Below are positions 1 through 14,714 of a stretch of DNA of 64,000 bases, piece by piece. Origin of the DNA: Rhea pennata (taxonomy: Eukaryota > Chordata > Aves > Rheiformes > Rheidae). The translations under genes and the position numbers were made by a program. The stretch's first letter is position 1. The number at the start of each line of letters is the position of its first letter. The stretch spans positions 57,948,553-58,012,552 of the forward strand of contig NC_084702.1 in the NCBI RefSeq assembly GCF_028389875.1, read 5' to 3'. Below the pieces are notes generated by a model, which saw only the letters and a list, made by a program, of their open reading frames with translations, was not told the DNA's origin and searched no databases.

Positions 1-1661
1 TATGAAGGAAATTTGACCTTTTACTTATCCCACTGTCAAATACTGTTCTGCTACAGTAGCCTGCTGGCTGCGTAATGCAGGCTCTGTTCTTAACAGGAAA
101 AAGCATAAAAACAATCTACAGGTGTAAAGATGGTACTTTCTGCAGCTGGGTATCATGGAGGCCACCAGTGACGTTCCAGGTGGTGTGTTTTCCTTGTGCA
201 TGGGCTCATCTAGCTAGGGACTGCTTTCACTGCTCACTGTATTTCTCTTTTTTTGGTACCAGGAACATTTCTCTCCCATGTTGTACCTATTGAAAGACTA
301 GTCCTCTTCTGAAGGCTAGTGGTCCCTGTTTTAGCAGGGAAATGGGAAGCCTGCTCGCTGTCAAAACAGAGCAGCATGTTTTTTTTGTTTTTCTTTGCTC
401 TTGTCTTCCTTAAAACTGTTGGATCAGGAGATGCTGCCTTAAAGGCTATTTTATTGCATAGAAGAGAATATATTGGGCAAGCTCAGCACACTTCAGAAGA
501 TTTTAGCCTGGCTTCAATTAGGAGAAAGTGCACAGATCATTAGGTTTTATGTCGGCCATGCCATTGGGATGGTCCAGTGATCATTTTTCTATTCAATCAC
601 CTGTATACCTTCAGTTTTGGACTGAAAGTATACAGACAACATAGAGTTTAAATCTGGAACAAAGCTAAGAAGGCAGGACAAAAATAATGCACAGTTGGTA
701 GTATGTGTCTCTCTCTGGCATGGAGAACTGGGACAGTCCTGACAGTTCATCCAACAGGCTTTGTATGGGATGAGCAAAGTGGTCTGAAGCACCCTGTTTC
801 ACAAAGGGTGTGCATGAGTTTGTCAGAGATCTGTCTGTTTCTGTACTTTGACATATCAAAATAATCAATTGCTGTAAGAAAAAAAAAGATTGTTTTCAAT
901 TAACTTTTATGTCATAGATTACAAATCTACAGATATGTGAGATAGAGACAGAAACACATTAAATACCTAAATGAGACCCATTTTTATCAGCATTTATCTG
1001 CTTATATTGCATATAGTGATTGTTGCAGCATAAACTGGGATTTCTTGGCTTGGCTTCTTCTGGTTTTCTTGTGTGAGAAGTGCTCAAATACAGTTCATGA
1101 AGATCTACCCATGTTTCTGGGTAAACCAATGCAAAAGGCTGTGTCGACATTCTTACTGCCATTTCAGTAAAGATAACCAAATCTTTGACTCTTGAATTCC
1201 TTTCCAAGATTTAGCTCAAACTGACCTAAAAACATTTAAGGTAAAATGAAATAAACAGGGCAGATACGGTGAACTTCCTTGTCTTATTCCATTCTTTCAC
1301 TCAGTCCCTAGCTGAGTTAAGGTACTGGTGAAATCTGTTTTACACTGTGATAAGAGCACCCACACAGGTTTGCTTGTCTGGCTAAGCCGATCTGATTAAG
1401 CAGGTGCTGCTGCTAAGTTTACACAAAGTTTTGGCACCTTGTCTCAGCAGGCATGAGTTGAGCATGTTTTCCAGCACATGATGTGGGAGCAAAACCTGAA
1501 TGTTATGTAGAAAGAAAAGCGTGCTCACAGTGCAAGAGGCCTCAGTGGATGAAAGATTGTACTTGCACAGTGTAAGCAGTATGGCATGAATCTCACTGAC
1601 ACATTTGTTTAAAAAAAGAAATCCAGTTAAAAGACTCGCTAGTAACTTTTTGTTCCTACAG
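1..1661 (+). other. THBS4 intron sequence (partial)
   Basis: AT-rich sequence that ends in the acceptor of the first visible THBS4 exon. I find no EGF-like exon, splice-flanked frame or recognisable repeat here. The small open frames show no family resemblance. Confidence 0.7.
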
Positions 1662-1814
1662 GGCTCTTACCAGTGTGGGCAATGCAAATCAGGATATACA
1701 GGAGACCAAACCAGGGGATGCCAGGCTGTGAGGAGCTGCAGAAGTCGAGCCCTCAATCCGTGCAGTGTCCATGCCCGGTGTATTGAGGAGAGGCGAGGCG
1801 AGGTCACGTGTATT
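1662..1814 (+). CDS. THBS4: THBS4 exon a (EGF-like module)
   Basis: 51 codons, phase 0 at both ends. Preceded by a pyrimidine-rich TTCCTACAG acceptor and followed by ATT|GTAAGT. Translation starts [14 protein letters not shown] and continues into [15 protein letters not shown], the end of one EGF-like module and the start of the next. The in-frame sequence before 1662 is intronic, so this is an internal exon. Confidence 0.95.
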
Positions 1815-4800
1815 GTAAGTAGGTGAACACGTGCATGCGTTCACAGTGAGAGCCAAACTTTCTGATGCTAGAACTGAGTGACTCTTTGTGGCCGTTTTAT
1901 CAATACATTTTTTTTTTTTTAAACTGAATTATGGCACACAGCCGTACTCATATGCCATGTTTACTGTGTGGGCTGCTAGTGTCTGTGTTAACTAGATTTT
2001 TTTGTGAAGGGCGTTTTTAGCCCCTTCTGTAGTTTCCTCAGATAGGACTCTCAAGTGTTACTGCATGGAGAATGTCACATGAGCAAATTTCTCTCCTGAC
2101 GTGCTGCTGCGCAGAGCGCATTTAACTACATAGCTGTGATCAGGGATGCAGTCTGCATACCCACAGTGCTCGCATTGCCTGCTGGTACAAATGATTCCTT
2201 CCCCCCCACCCCCAAGGGAGACCAGAGATTCCTAGCACAGGTGGCTGTACTGTACTTTGCAGCCCTAGGAGCAGGTGAGCACAAAGGGCGTGTGAATTCT
2301 CATTGTAAGAGTCTGACTGAAGTACGTTCCTTAGTTTTTCCAGCTTGCAAGGGGAAATGAGACTAACGTTGTGTCCTAAGCTTGGCTACAGTATATGCTT
2401 TTGCTAGCACTTGCTTTGGTCTCATTTTTAAGTGCATCTACTTCAAAGACTAAGAAATTAGGATATTTTAAGTTCATGCTGTAATGGGAGCGTGTCTAGA
2501 TACTCATATTAGGTAAGTCCTCATATGAAGGAGAGATCTGGATTTGTAGTTCTATGCGTGTGTTCAACTACAACAGAACAATACAAATTAAGCCTGTGAG
2601 TGAAACAATAGTAATTTAATTTGCTGGCAGAAGCTTGCAGATGCCCTTGTGTTGCTGATGCAAACTCAGTAGCTGTTAACAGTTTCCTCTTAAAGCTTCC
2701 CCTAGTCACAGATGTATTGTGATACTGACGCACAGTCATGCCATCCAACTATGGTGCTAGGTTCATCTGCCTAAGTCCTCTTTTTTCTCTGCTTTCCCCA
2801 CTGATGTATGAGGAGCTAAATTGCCTCCTGACAAGCATCTAAAAGAAATCTGTAGCCCTCACTGAAATTTTTAGGTGTTGCAGGCACACAGTCCATTTAG
2901 AATAGGTCTTGGGCTTTTTTTAGATGAGCCTAGGTACAGAAATCTTGAAATAAATTTTTTCTTTCCTCACCGAGAGATACTAAGGCATACTTTGCTGTAC
3001 TTCAACATCTGTTAGTACCTTTTGCATATTACTGCTTTTCAAGACTGATGTGGAGTTTCCCTCTTGAGGTGACTCATTAACCTTTCCGTAATACTAGTAT
3101 GGTGTTTTATTGTTAGTGTGGCATCGGCTGGGCTGGTGATGGTTATGTTTGTGGAAAAGATGTCGACATTGATGGCTACCCTAACGAAGAACTCTCATGC
3201 TCTGCTGAAAACTGCAGAAAGGTAAGAAGTTCTTTCTTCTTCCCTCATTCATGCTCTATGTTATTGTAGGATTAAGAATAGAAGAAACCTGACAAGATGC
3301 ATTCATTTTTTTTTTCAAGTTACTGAATTCTTCTGGATAAATTGTATTTTATTTGATTAACTATTTAATGAAAACAATAATGGAAAAAGTAATTCAAACC
3401 ATGATAGCATTCAGGTAACCCATAAATTACAGACTTTTCTCCCCCTTCCTCTCCCCCTCTCCCTCTTTCCCTCTTTCTCTCCCCCTCTCTGTTCTGTTTT
3501 GTTATGTTTGTTTTATCCAGGACAATTGCAGATTTGTCCCAAACTCTGGACAAGAAGATGCTGATGGTGATGGGATTGGAGATGCCTGTGATGAAGATGC
3601 AGATGGAGATGGCATTCCCAACGAGCAGGTGCTGCATAAATCTGGGCGTTTATCTCGGGGGGCAGGGCTCTGTATAAGCAGAAGGATCTCGTGTTATTGG
3701 CAGTAGGCAGTGATTTCAAAATTTGGTGTACTGTCATTTGCCAATGATTATCCCATATCTGTTACTGTCAGTACCCCTCTAAATCCTGCCTTTTATATAA
3801 GGCTAACATAAAGACCTAAAAAAAAGAAAAAAAAGTCTGCCTCACCAGCCTTAAGTCCCACCTGTTAATGCTCCATTATTTATATTTTAGCATTTAATTT
3901 TATTTTCTCAATGACAGCATTTCTGTAGAATGCACCCATTCTACAGAACATAGTCTTGTGCTTTTCTTTAATGCAGTCATGTGCTCTTTCACACTCTCCC
4001 ATAACTTGTTTTTTAAGAACATAAGTTAGTGTGTTTTTTGTTTAAAGAACAGAGTGACCGGACAGCACGCTGTGTGAGGAATGCAAAGCCTGCTGAAATT
4101 AGTGGGTGTCTTGACAATAACTTCAAGAGCTTTGGATCAGGTTCTCAAAGAGAAAGAACTTTCCATGTGAGGATACAGCTCTAGAATATACTGGAGCATA
4201 AACTCAGACTATAAAAACTCTTTTGCTTTTGCTCCTGACTGTTACTCCACACCAAGATATTTGTGTGGTGTTGCTTAATGCAATTCCAAGGAAGAGAAGA
4301 AGGATGCTCTGTTTAGAGTACAAATGTCTATTTGGTGCTAGGGCAGACTAGCAGTCACAGAAAGTCTATTCTGGAGTATTTTGCTGCAGAGACAAAAATT
4401 CTGGCAGCTTGGAGCAATGGGCTGTATTAATGTTGCATAAGGAAAGATGTTAAATGCTCCTTCACCTGTGACTCTGCAAATCCTTTGCAATCAATTAACT
4501 GTTGTAAATTGTTGCTAGCTGTGGCTGTGTTTTGCCTCTTGCTGCATGTGTGTGGCAGGATGAGGACACGGGTGTGCTGAGTCAGGGAGGCACATTTACA
4601 CCGCTTTAAAATCGGTCCCCCCTTCGTGCCTCCTGGTGGTCCTGGAGAGTCAATAGCATCTTAGGTGGCAAAAGAACAGGATTTGGGCCTTTTTGCATCA
4701 AGAAACATATTTTTTCGAGTGTTTCAGCTTTGGTTCAAGTCTCTACCAGAAGGGGGCAAACACCTTTCAGCAAGAGCACCTCAAGGACCAGTCAGGGCCT

Positions 4801-7800
4801 CTGAAGTGCAGCCTTTGAGACAGACTACGGGAGTCAGGGCTTCCGAACAGGTTACTTACATGGGTCTATCTGAAGTGAGAACCAGAAAACAAAGTTATAA
4901 ATAAAGCCTTGTGATACTGCATGTTTGCATCCTGTGATGTGGTTGAAAACAGATAATTTGAGAGAACCACTGAAATCTGGTCCAGAACTAATACTCATAA
5001 AATGTCAAACTACTTGGAAGTTGCTGCTGCTTTTTCCTGAAAATAGAGATAAATACAAGGCTTATATAAATCCACTAAAGTAGAAATGAAGGATTCAGAG
5101 CCCAGCTCATACCTTTCTTCGGTCTTTGTCTCTTGCAGGATAACTGTGTCTTAGCTCCCAATGTTAACCAGAGAAATAGTGACCAAGATATCTTTGGAGA
5201 TGCTTGTGACAATTGTCGCAGTGTGCTGAATAATGACCAGCGGGACACTGATGGTGATGGGAAAGGAGATGCTTGTGACGATGACATGGATGGAGATGGT
5301 CGGTATTTCTTCACTTACAGCTTCTGTGATGTTTGTGAAACTTGCCCATACTGTGCTGTGAGTTAGGAAGATTTCACCAGCTGCTAAGTGTCATGCAGCA
5401 CATTCCCTTTCTGCATGAGACTTCTGGTTGGAGTCATCACATTTAGATTATTATATATCTTTTAGCTTCCTATTATATATCTTTTAGCCTCCATCTGAAG
5501 CACCATACACTTTATAATTTATACATGAAACACCGCTCAGCATATCTGTTAAGGGCATTGGTCATTCAGGAATTTCTTAAAGGCTCAAACATGTCGTAGA
5601 GTGTTTGAGTGCCCCAGCTGCTGCCTGTCCCAAATGCCCAAGAGCTACATAGTGTGTTATTTTCATTGCTGGAGGATGTTTAAAAGAAGTCATAAAATCA
5701 CAACCCTTCACATGTAATAATGAAGAGGAAGTGTCCCATCCTGCAAATGATGACACAAGGAACAAGCTAGAATAAAGTGTGCATAATTAATAAAGTGTGC
5801 GTAATTAATGAGGTGTATGTTGTAGGGTTGAACAGGATAACTGTTCTTCAGTAAGATGCTTCTATTAATGAATAGACTAAAAAAAGGTTTGCTGTACAGG
5901 CTTACAGTGTCATTGCAGGATAAAGCAGTAACAGAAAAGGACTAGCATCTTAACAGTTCTTTATGTTGTACAGTGACGAATATAGGAAATCATTTTTAAC
6001 TAACATCCAATCCACTTTTTCATAGGTATTAAGAACCTTTTGGATAATTGTCAGAGGATCCCCAACGCAGACCAGGAGGACAAGGATAATGATGGTGTTG
6101 GTGATGCCTGTGACAGCTGCCCTACTGTCAGCAACCCAAACCAGGTTAGCAGGCAGAAGGAAAAAATATCCTCATTTAGTGAGAGGAATTGTTGAGATCC
6201 AAAAAGATGCAAGAGAGCAAGGCAGGCAGTGCAGCCACAGTGCTCATCTTTTGACAGTGGGTATTTAGGAAGATTCTTTCCTAAGGACCAAATCCTGATG
6301 TCATTATTTAGCAAAACTTCTCCTGTTCCTAGGTGAGACATGAGGGAGAGTTTTAGTATGTTTGAAACTCTGATTAAAACCTTCGTAAGTAACAAAAAAT
6401 GTGGGACACTTACTTACAGAAACACAGTAGATTTTTAAAGCCCCTTGAGAAATGAGCCTCAGTGAGAAATGAGAGGCACTTTTTTCCAGTAGTGGAGGCA
6501 ACACTCGTTTCTTCACCTTGCTTGAACCACTCTAATCTAGATTAATCCTGTTTATTGCTAATCTATTTTTTATTTAATAAAATTGACTTTTTGGTTAGAC
6601 AGATGATGTAAATAAGAGGATATGTTTTCAAAACAGAATGTTTTTCATGCTTTATTTTAATTGCATTTGATTTGTTTTAGTAGTGCCATTTTAACAGATG
6701 TCTCAGCAGCTGGTGCTGGAATTTTCTGTGTTTTCTTTTGCAGTCGGATGTTGACAACGACCTGGTTGGAGATTCCTGTGATACCAATCAGGACAGGTAT
6801 GCTGGGTCACAGCTCGTAACAGCTTCAGGGAGGTGGGAGAAGCTAGTCTTGGACTGAACACGCTGCTGATTCCTGGAGAGGTCTGCTTCCTCAGACTAGG
6901 CTGGATTTAATGTCAATACCTCCCGATAGATTTATTAGTTCAAAAATAATGTTATCATTTATAAGCCTTGTTGATTCACTTCCCCATGGCAGTAAAGTAA
7001 CGGAGCTTTCGCCTGTATCCCCACATCTGTAAACTCCCTGTGAGTCCCTATCTAGCTATAAAACTGGGCAGCAGCTTCTTAGTAAGGTAATGCTTTTTCA
7101 TAAGCAGTTAAGTCTGTGAGTTTTCTGAAAAGATCTTTGTGTTTCAGAAACAGAATTTTATTGTCAAACACATGTGAAAACAGACCCCTTTGCTTAAGCA
7201 CAGCAAGAGGGGCAAGGCTCCTCTCTGGCTTTTGCCTGCCCTGCGTGTTTGGGGGAGCGCATCCCGTGACAAGCTGACTAATGCCTAGCTAGAATCAGCT
7301 TCCACCCAACTGGCTTTAGGGGTGGCAGGTCTTCCGTCGTGCTCCTCACTCGAAGCAGAGGAAAGAGAAATGATAAATCCTGCGCTGACACCGAGTTTCA
7401 GCAGCTGCAGATGTTTGCACGGTTTCAGGCCGTTGGCAGTGCCAGGGAGCCTGCTTCCCTCCCCTTCGTGCCCTTGCCACCACCCTCAGTGCTTGGCAGC
7501 TGTTTTGCTGTTAGGTGAACATGGCCTTGTTTTTCCCCTTTAAAAAAGGATGTGTTTTCCTTTTCCCTCAGAGTAACTGACATGCATGGTAGAAGCACTG
7601 CAGCCCTCCCTGAAGTTAGCCTTGGTGTATGTGCCTGCTCCTCGCTGCATTTTATCTCAGCAGCAACTTGCTAGGTTAGCTGCTATGAACCAAAACTAAA
7701 GCACCTTCCTTAAGCAGGAAGGATAGGCTGGCATATCCTTAATCTGCCTGCACATCATGCTTGCTCTGCCTGTGCTAGGCGAAATGCTCCTGAAGGCAAA

Positions 7801-10800
7801 CACACTTGGTTGTGGCTAAAACTCTTCTGTTTGTTGTGCGTGTATGAAACACCTGACTTCAGGCTATAGCCATAGCTCTTGACGTGATCTCTCGGCACAG
7901 GTCTGAAACAGAGAAGTGCCTCTGCACCTCTCCTGGGGAATCAAATTCAGTAAGGCTGGTACACCCAGAATCCAAGAAATGCAACAATAGTACCATGACT
8001 CCTAGTTTTTTTTTTTTTTCTTTTTTTAAACCTTAGATCAACAAGTTTTTTTTTTTTTTATGACTTTTTTTTTCCCTCACACACATGCACTTAACCACAG
8101 GATGAAGAAACAGTGCAGCTGCCCTTCCCTTCCTACACTCTTTTCTGCAGTCAGCGTTCATGTTCCCTATGACTCCTGGCTGTAAGCTGCTGAGACAAGC
8201 TGTGTGGGGTTGGGGGATGCTGCAGGATTTACCCTCATCTCTGAGGCTTGTCACCCAAGCCTGGTGACGGACTGCTAGGTTGCCCCTGTTGCGTTTCCAG
8301 CTCAGGCACTTGTGTGCTTTCTCATCCAGAAGCAGGAACTGATGGTGTGTGGTTCTCTTTGTGTCTGTACTTGCAGCGATGGCGATGGGCACCAGGACAG
8401 CACAGACAACTGCCCCACCATCATTAACAGCTCCCAGCTGGACACGGATAAGGACGGGTTGGGTGATGAATGTGATGATGATGATGACAACGATGGCATT
8501 CCTGACCTCTTGCCCCCAGGCCCTGACAACTGCAGGCTGGTCCCCAACCCAGGGCAGGAAGATGATAATGGTAAGCAGGGTCTTTGGGAGCCATTTTGGT
8601 GCTTACATCCCATGTCCTTCCCCAGGTGTTACACAAACACCATCACGTGCAGACACCACGTGTGTGGTATGCTCTCCCATGGCATCTGTCCTGGGAAGGA
8701 CACCAGGAAGCACACAGGTCCTTTTGGCTGAGGCAAAGGTCTTTGGGGTCCCCTGCTCGGGGTCCCCTGCTCGATGTCCCCTTCCTGGGCACTGCAGGCA
8801 GTGGGGCTGAGACTCGCCTGCTCCTTGGACACCTCAATCCAGTGGCTAAGCTTCATGTGGCTTCTTGCTGCTCCACAAATCTGCTTTTGCTTCTCTGATG
8901 CATTCAGGTGATGGAGTTGGGGATGTCTGCGAGTCTGATTTTGACCAGGATACAGTAATCGATCGGATTGATGTATGCCCTGAGAACGCAGAGATCACCT
9001 TGACAGATTTTAGGGCCTATCAGACAGTGGTGCTGGACCCAGAGGGCGATGCGCAGATTGATCCCAACTGGATGGTTCTGAACCAGGTAAAAATACTTCT
9101 TGTCCTTCTTATCTGTCTAAGAAAAATAATTTGAAAACCACATTAATGCTGTCTCTACTGGACCTGTAGCCAACAAGTGAAAAAATGGAAACTCTCAGTC
9201 AACTGACTATTTTTACAGGAGCTATAATGAAGAAACTTTTTCGTAGCATATGACAGCTTGATGCTGTATCACTAATGAACTTAAATAGTTGCAGGCAAGA
9301 AGACTCATTCTGGGTGGATTTCACAATTGCTTAGAGGGCAAACATGAGACCTTCATGTCACCCTATTGAAATGGCTCTGCAGCAAATGCAATCTCATGAG
9401 TAATTCCTAAAACTTGAAAGTCAGACCTGTTGTGTAGCAGAGCATCTGCTCCTAGTTGGAGACCAATAACTTTTATTTACATGAACACATTTTAGTCTTC
9501 AGGAGACTAATGTATTCTGAGTCACAAGGAATGGGAAATTCACTCCCATTGCCAAAGTCTCTGCCAAGCCAGCTAAGCTGTATATGCTTGCCTTAGCCCA
9601 CTCCTTGCAGTCAATTTAATCACAAAGCCTGTAAATAAAATTGTATGTTAGGACTTAAGAAAACAACAAAAAAATCAACAAAAATTCTCTTTCTCGATTC
9701 TTTTCAGTTGCATTGCCAATTCTGGCTAATTTCTGTGATTTCAGAAGACCTGAGGGAGGGAGGAAGGGAGGGAGGGAGGGAGAAGTAGCAGAACACATCT
9801 GGCCTGTTCTGCAATGGGAAAAGAAAAATTCTTCCCAACTCTGTGCACACAAGCAGCTGAAGCATTAGGATTTGATTAAAGGTCTCATTTAAATTCAGAG
9901 CTACAAGTGTTATAGACATGTTGTGAACAAAAGGAGGAGAGAGATGTTGGAGGTGCTAGTGGAAGGCCAGAAGAGGCTGCCCGGCGTAGCCAGCACAGTT
10001 CTTCACACACGCACAAGTCACTAACCACCTTGAATTTACCCTTACAGGGCATGGAAATTGTGCAGACTATGAACAGTGATCCTGGCCTTGCTGTTGGTAT
10101 GTATCCTCTTCTGTGACTCAAGTTTTAAGCAGAAAAGCTTTTAGTACGTGGCCACATTTCTGCTGACTTGATTTTAACTTGTGTGTATCCTCAGGTTACA
10201 CCGCTTTTAATGGTGTTGACTTTGAAGGCACTTTTCACGTGAACACGGTGACAGATGATGACTATGCTGGCTTTATTTTTGGTTATCAAGACAGCTCTAG
10301 CTTTTACGTGGTAATGTGGAAACAGACTGAACAGACGTACTGGCAAGCCACTCCCTTCAGAGCTGTTGCCGAGCCCGGCATCCAGCTAAAGGTACTGGCG
10401 GTAGCCCCTAGCCAGGGACAAAGCGTCCTCCGCAGCCTGGCTACCTGTCGTGCCGCGCGTTGGTCTCGCTGGCTGATCTGCCGCAGGCCACCCACCGCTC
10501 TGTGTGTTGGCCCTGCTGCCTGTCTGGTTACTCTGCCATTGCACCCTGGTGTCAAACCAGCTCTGCAGTCCCATTTGTGGCACTGTGTTTTAAGGAACTT
10601 CATCTCCAGCTGGAGCTTTTACTCCCTGCTCTGATTATGGCCTGCCTATAATTAGTCAAATTTAGACTCTGAATACAGCTTTAGAAGCACGGAGACAAAC
10701 ACATTAGGAGATTAAATTCAACCTGTTTGTTAGAAGAGGTGTCGTATTGCCAAAGCTAGTCTCACTGGTGGGAAACCAATGCTCTCCCCCATGGACTGCT

Positions 10801-13800
10801 CAGGCAGCCTGCTTCTCTATGGTTTCAGCTATTCAGAGAAGAAATAAATTCAGTTGTTTTTCCAGGCAAACAGTGGCTGCAGTTAGGAAACAGCAGTTAC
10901 TGGCTTGGGAACAAGAAGGAGGGTGCTTCAGCAGACCTCGTCCCCACTACAAAAGGACTTGGAGCACCTGAAAGTGGCATCTCTCTGGTCAGTAGTGGAA
11001 AGCAATTGTATTTCTGCAGGCTGTGAAATCAAAGACAGGCCCTGGAGAGCACCTCCGCAATTCCCTCTGGCACACAGGGGACACCAATGATCAAGTCAGG
11101 CTGTTGTGGAAAGACCCCAGAAATGTAGGATGGAAAGACAAAGTCTCCTACCGCTGGTTTTTGCAGCACAGACCCCAAATAGGATATATCAGGTAAGACA
11201 GCCAAGGATAGAGAAGGTATTTATACACGTCTAACTAAACTGTTGTTTCTCAACATGTAATTTAGATAACAATCTGAGAGTTTATAATATGTCAGAGCTT
11301 TTCAGTGATGAAGCATTATAACAGGTTAGACTTGTGAAATTCTGCCTGCAGTTCTTTTCCTAGGTAAGACAATTCCAAGCTAAGCCTGTTTAGCTGGGTG
11401 TTGTAACTGTGCCCTACACTAATAGCTAAACTCCCTTTTCTGGCTTTAATAATTTGCTTTTTCAAGCTACTACTGACCACTATAAAATGCAAAAAATAAA
11501 CTGCAGTGGCATCATCAGCCCAGGTTTTGCAATCTCGTGAAGCTGCTTCACAATCAGACATCTGCATGTGGCTGCAGTCTCTCTAGTTGCCCTAACTAAC
11601 ATACCCCCAAAACCGAAAAAGGTGGCAATCAGCATTATGAAATCCTTCAAACTAAAGGCAATCAGGCCCAAAGTGGATCCCTGCCAGCACGCTGCCTGCA
11701 TTGCACTGCAATCAGTTTACACTGGTTGCAGACCATAACATGTCTAGCGAAGTTCTTCTGATGCTTCAAAGAAGCCTAGGAAAAAAGACACTTGAGCCAA
11801 CCCCTCCCAGGAAATATGAAAGACAACAAACTTCATTCAGTACGCAGATGCTTTTGAGCTGCCTCAGCAATCGGGAAGTGAACTCAGGAACATAAGAGGA
11901 AGTGCTTTTTTTTTTTTTTCCCCACTTATTTATTTTATGAGGAAACATGGGAGCTTTCTTTACTTTCACCACCCCTTGTTTTCTTGCATCTCAGACCAGC
12001 TCCTAACACAGTGGTACTCTCATCCAAAATGAGGCCCTTCAGGCTCATCCTCCTGTACATCATTTACGCAGTACTCCAGAGGCTGAGGACGGAGTGCAGT
12101 CGATACTGTGGTAGCTTAGTTGGCTCCAGCATGGTCCTGCTCAAGCCCTCAGTACAGAGCACTTGCTGGGAATTGGCAGCGTGCAACCATTTCCAGAGTT
12201 ATTTGGGAATCTTCTGACAATTCTAACAGGATGCTAGATCATCAAAACTTCTCCTAAAATGTAAAATTAATTCTAGGAAAAATCTCAGTTAAGCAGCTTT
12301 AAGACTCCAAACAGTTTGTTTGAAACTTTGTATACTATATATATATATATAAAAAAAAAAGTTTAGCTTTGAACTGTGTGAGACAGGTTCCATCTGGTCA
12401 TCTTCAGCTGATCTAATCTGATTCTGTCTCCCCCCCCCCCCCATAATTATCAACTGTGGAAAATTTCAGCCTGACTGAGGACAGGAAGAAACAGTCCAAG
12501 GCTCTGGTGGGATGCATTTAAAGAACACCCCCTCCCACCGCCTTCCCAGCTCTTGCCAGAGTGCAGCGTTGCTCCAATTCCCAACCTGCAAAGGAGCTTA
12601 CTTAACTGCTTTTTTTGCCCGTGCTAGGTGTGGGAGAACAGCATGTCCAAGGCTAGAATCAAAACAACTCATAAATATTACAGCCTCAGAAAAGACTTAT
12701 GGGCCTTTCTGTTTGCTTTTTTTAAGGGCAAGATTTTATGAAGGCTCTGACCTAGTGGCAGACTCTGGTGTAACTATAGACACCACTATGCGTGGAGGAC
12801 GGCTTGGAGTTTTCTGCTTTTCTCAGGAAAACATCATTTGGTCCAATCTGAAATATCGCTGCAATGGTAATATTTCTCTTATGTCATTTTTAGCTAGCAA
12901 CTAGCAAGTGGCAGTTGAGAATTGGTATTGTGGCTGTTGGATTAAGCCATCTTGCATCCTTTCCTTTGCTTTTCATTTACAAGTTATTCACAGCTGTGAA
13001 ATGCCTCCCCTGACTCCAGCAGTGCACTGCAGCTCAGCCAGACAGGAACTAACACCTCAGAGCTGCTCCTCCCAGAGCAGTCACTCTGCTACAGAGATTG
13101 TGCCAACTAAGTAGTATAGCTGTCATCAGAGAATTAGAAATATTATTTAAAAGCAACCAACCAAAAGCTAGTGCTGTTGTGGGAGTTATATACGCACAAT
13201 AAGCTGAGGACATCATGCATAAAGGATGCCCTGAGCACAAGATGAAACCAAATCTGGAGATCCAGTGGGATCAGTCATCAGGAGTCTGCACGACTTCTGT
13301 ACTTGCTCGTTGCTCTCGCCTGTAGGAGGACAAGATCATAAGACACCCTTGACATAGGGAGAAATCCTCCTCAGACTCTGTGGAAACACACTGGTGCTCT
13401 CCCGTTGCAATAAGGTCCTCACAGTTTAGCCCTGATCTTCCACTATAAAAAAACATTATTAAATCTTGCTAACTCACACAAACTGACCACATCCAGCTGT
13501 TTCTGCCCCAGCAGCAGTTCAGTTAGCTAGAAAAGGGGTTGGAGGGACTTCGCTCCTCCCACATCAACCCCTGCCTGACTAAGGCAGCCATGGGAAAATA
13601 AGTTACAAGCCAAGCTGCGATTGTTTCCTTGTTTGCTTTCTGTGGGCACAGATGCTGTGTGGATGGGCCCCAGCTCTGGCACATCTTCCACTGTCAGACC
13701 TGTGTTCTCAGGCACTTGGTACTCACAGGCAGGCACCTGTGACTGATGGTTAAACAGGGGAGCTTCTAAGTAAGCAAATGGTGCTTAGAAGTAAAAATTA

Positions 13801-14683
13801 GTTGATAAGAATCCCAAACAGTATACCATTTCCCAGAGAGCATGTTTCAAAGCTGCCACCACATTTGCACTTCCTTGGCAGAGAGCAAGTGTAAGAGTCT
13901 AGTAGTTTCTGACCAGGATCTTTTACATATTCCATACACAGGGAGAGTGCAATGTTTTACATAAAAGTTTACTTTTGAAGATACTTGATATTACATGGGA
14001 TTTTTTTCATTTAGTAGAATGATCCAGCAATATCCTGAAATCATAATACAATTCAATCTCAATACCACTGTGATTGCCTTGACCAGCCTCTGTAATATGC
14101 TCACCATCATGATGCTGGGCATCCTCCGTCACCAGGAAGGAGTATGTGGGTTGCAGCCAACTCAAGCCCGTTGCTTGCCCGTTTGCTCTCTTCAAATTTC
14201 CCTTGTTAGTTGTTGAGGTTTTACACTGGATGTTGGGCTGAGCCATGTATGTGCTTCCTCTGTGCTGATCTGGCTAATCTCAGGGAGAGACTCACACTGG
14301 TTTGATCAACTCAGGAAGAAACATTTACACCTGGTCCAATTAATGGCTATGACTGCGTATCTAAAAGGAAGGTCACTCTCTGGCCCCCTTTGTGTTGAGA
14401 TAAAGTCAGTTCTCTGTGCAACAACTATGATTAATGAGTCACATCCTACACTATTCCTGAGCTTCTGGGGCACCTCACCCTTGCCCATCTCCTCTGAGCC
14501 TTCTCCCACTGTAGGGTTATTGCTCAGTAACACAAGCACTGGCTTTGCTGCAAGTGTTGCAGTGACTCAATAAAACCCACGCAGGGAGGTCTCTTAAGAG
14601 TTCCCAGAAACAATTCTTTCATTTTCAGACCAGCTTCTACATTTGCAGAAAAAGCTCAAGGAAAAAGCCTTCTCAGGAGATGG

Positions 14684-14714
<31 letters not shown>

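Noticed and set aside
8302..8856. Several overlapping frames around THBS4 exon g, including poly-Met and poly-His strings
   Set aside because: They are shifted readings of the GAT-rich codons for the aspartate run. Only the frame of 8377-8570 matches thrombospondin.
14684..14711. Poly(A) tract considered as the tail of a processed pseudogene
   Set aside because: No retroposed coding sequence or target-site duplication is visible upstream. Treated as a simple repeat.
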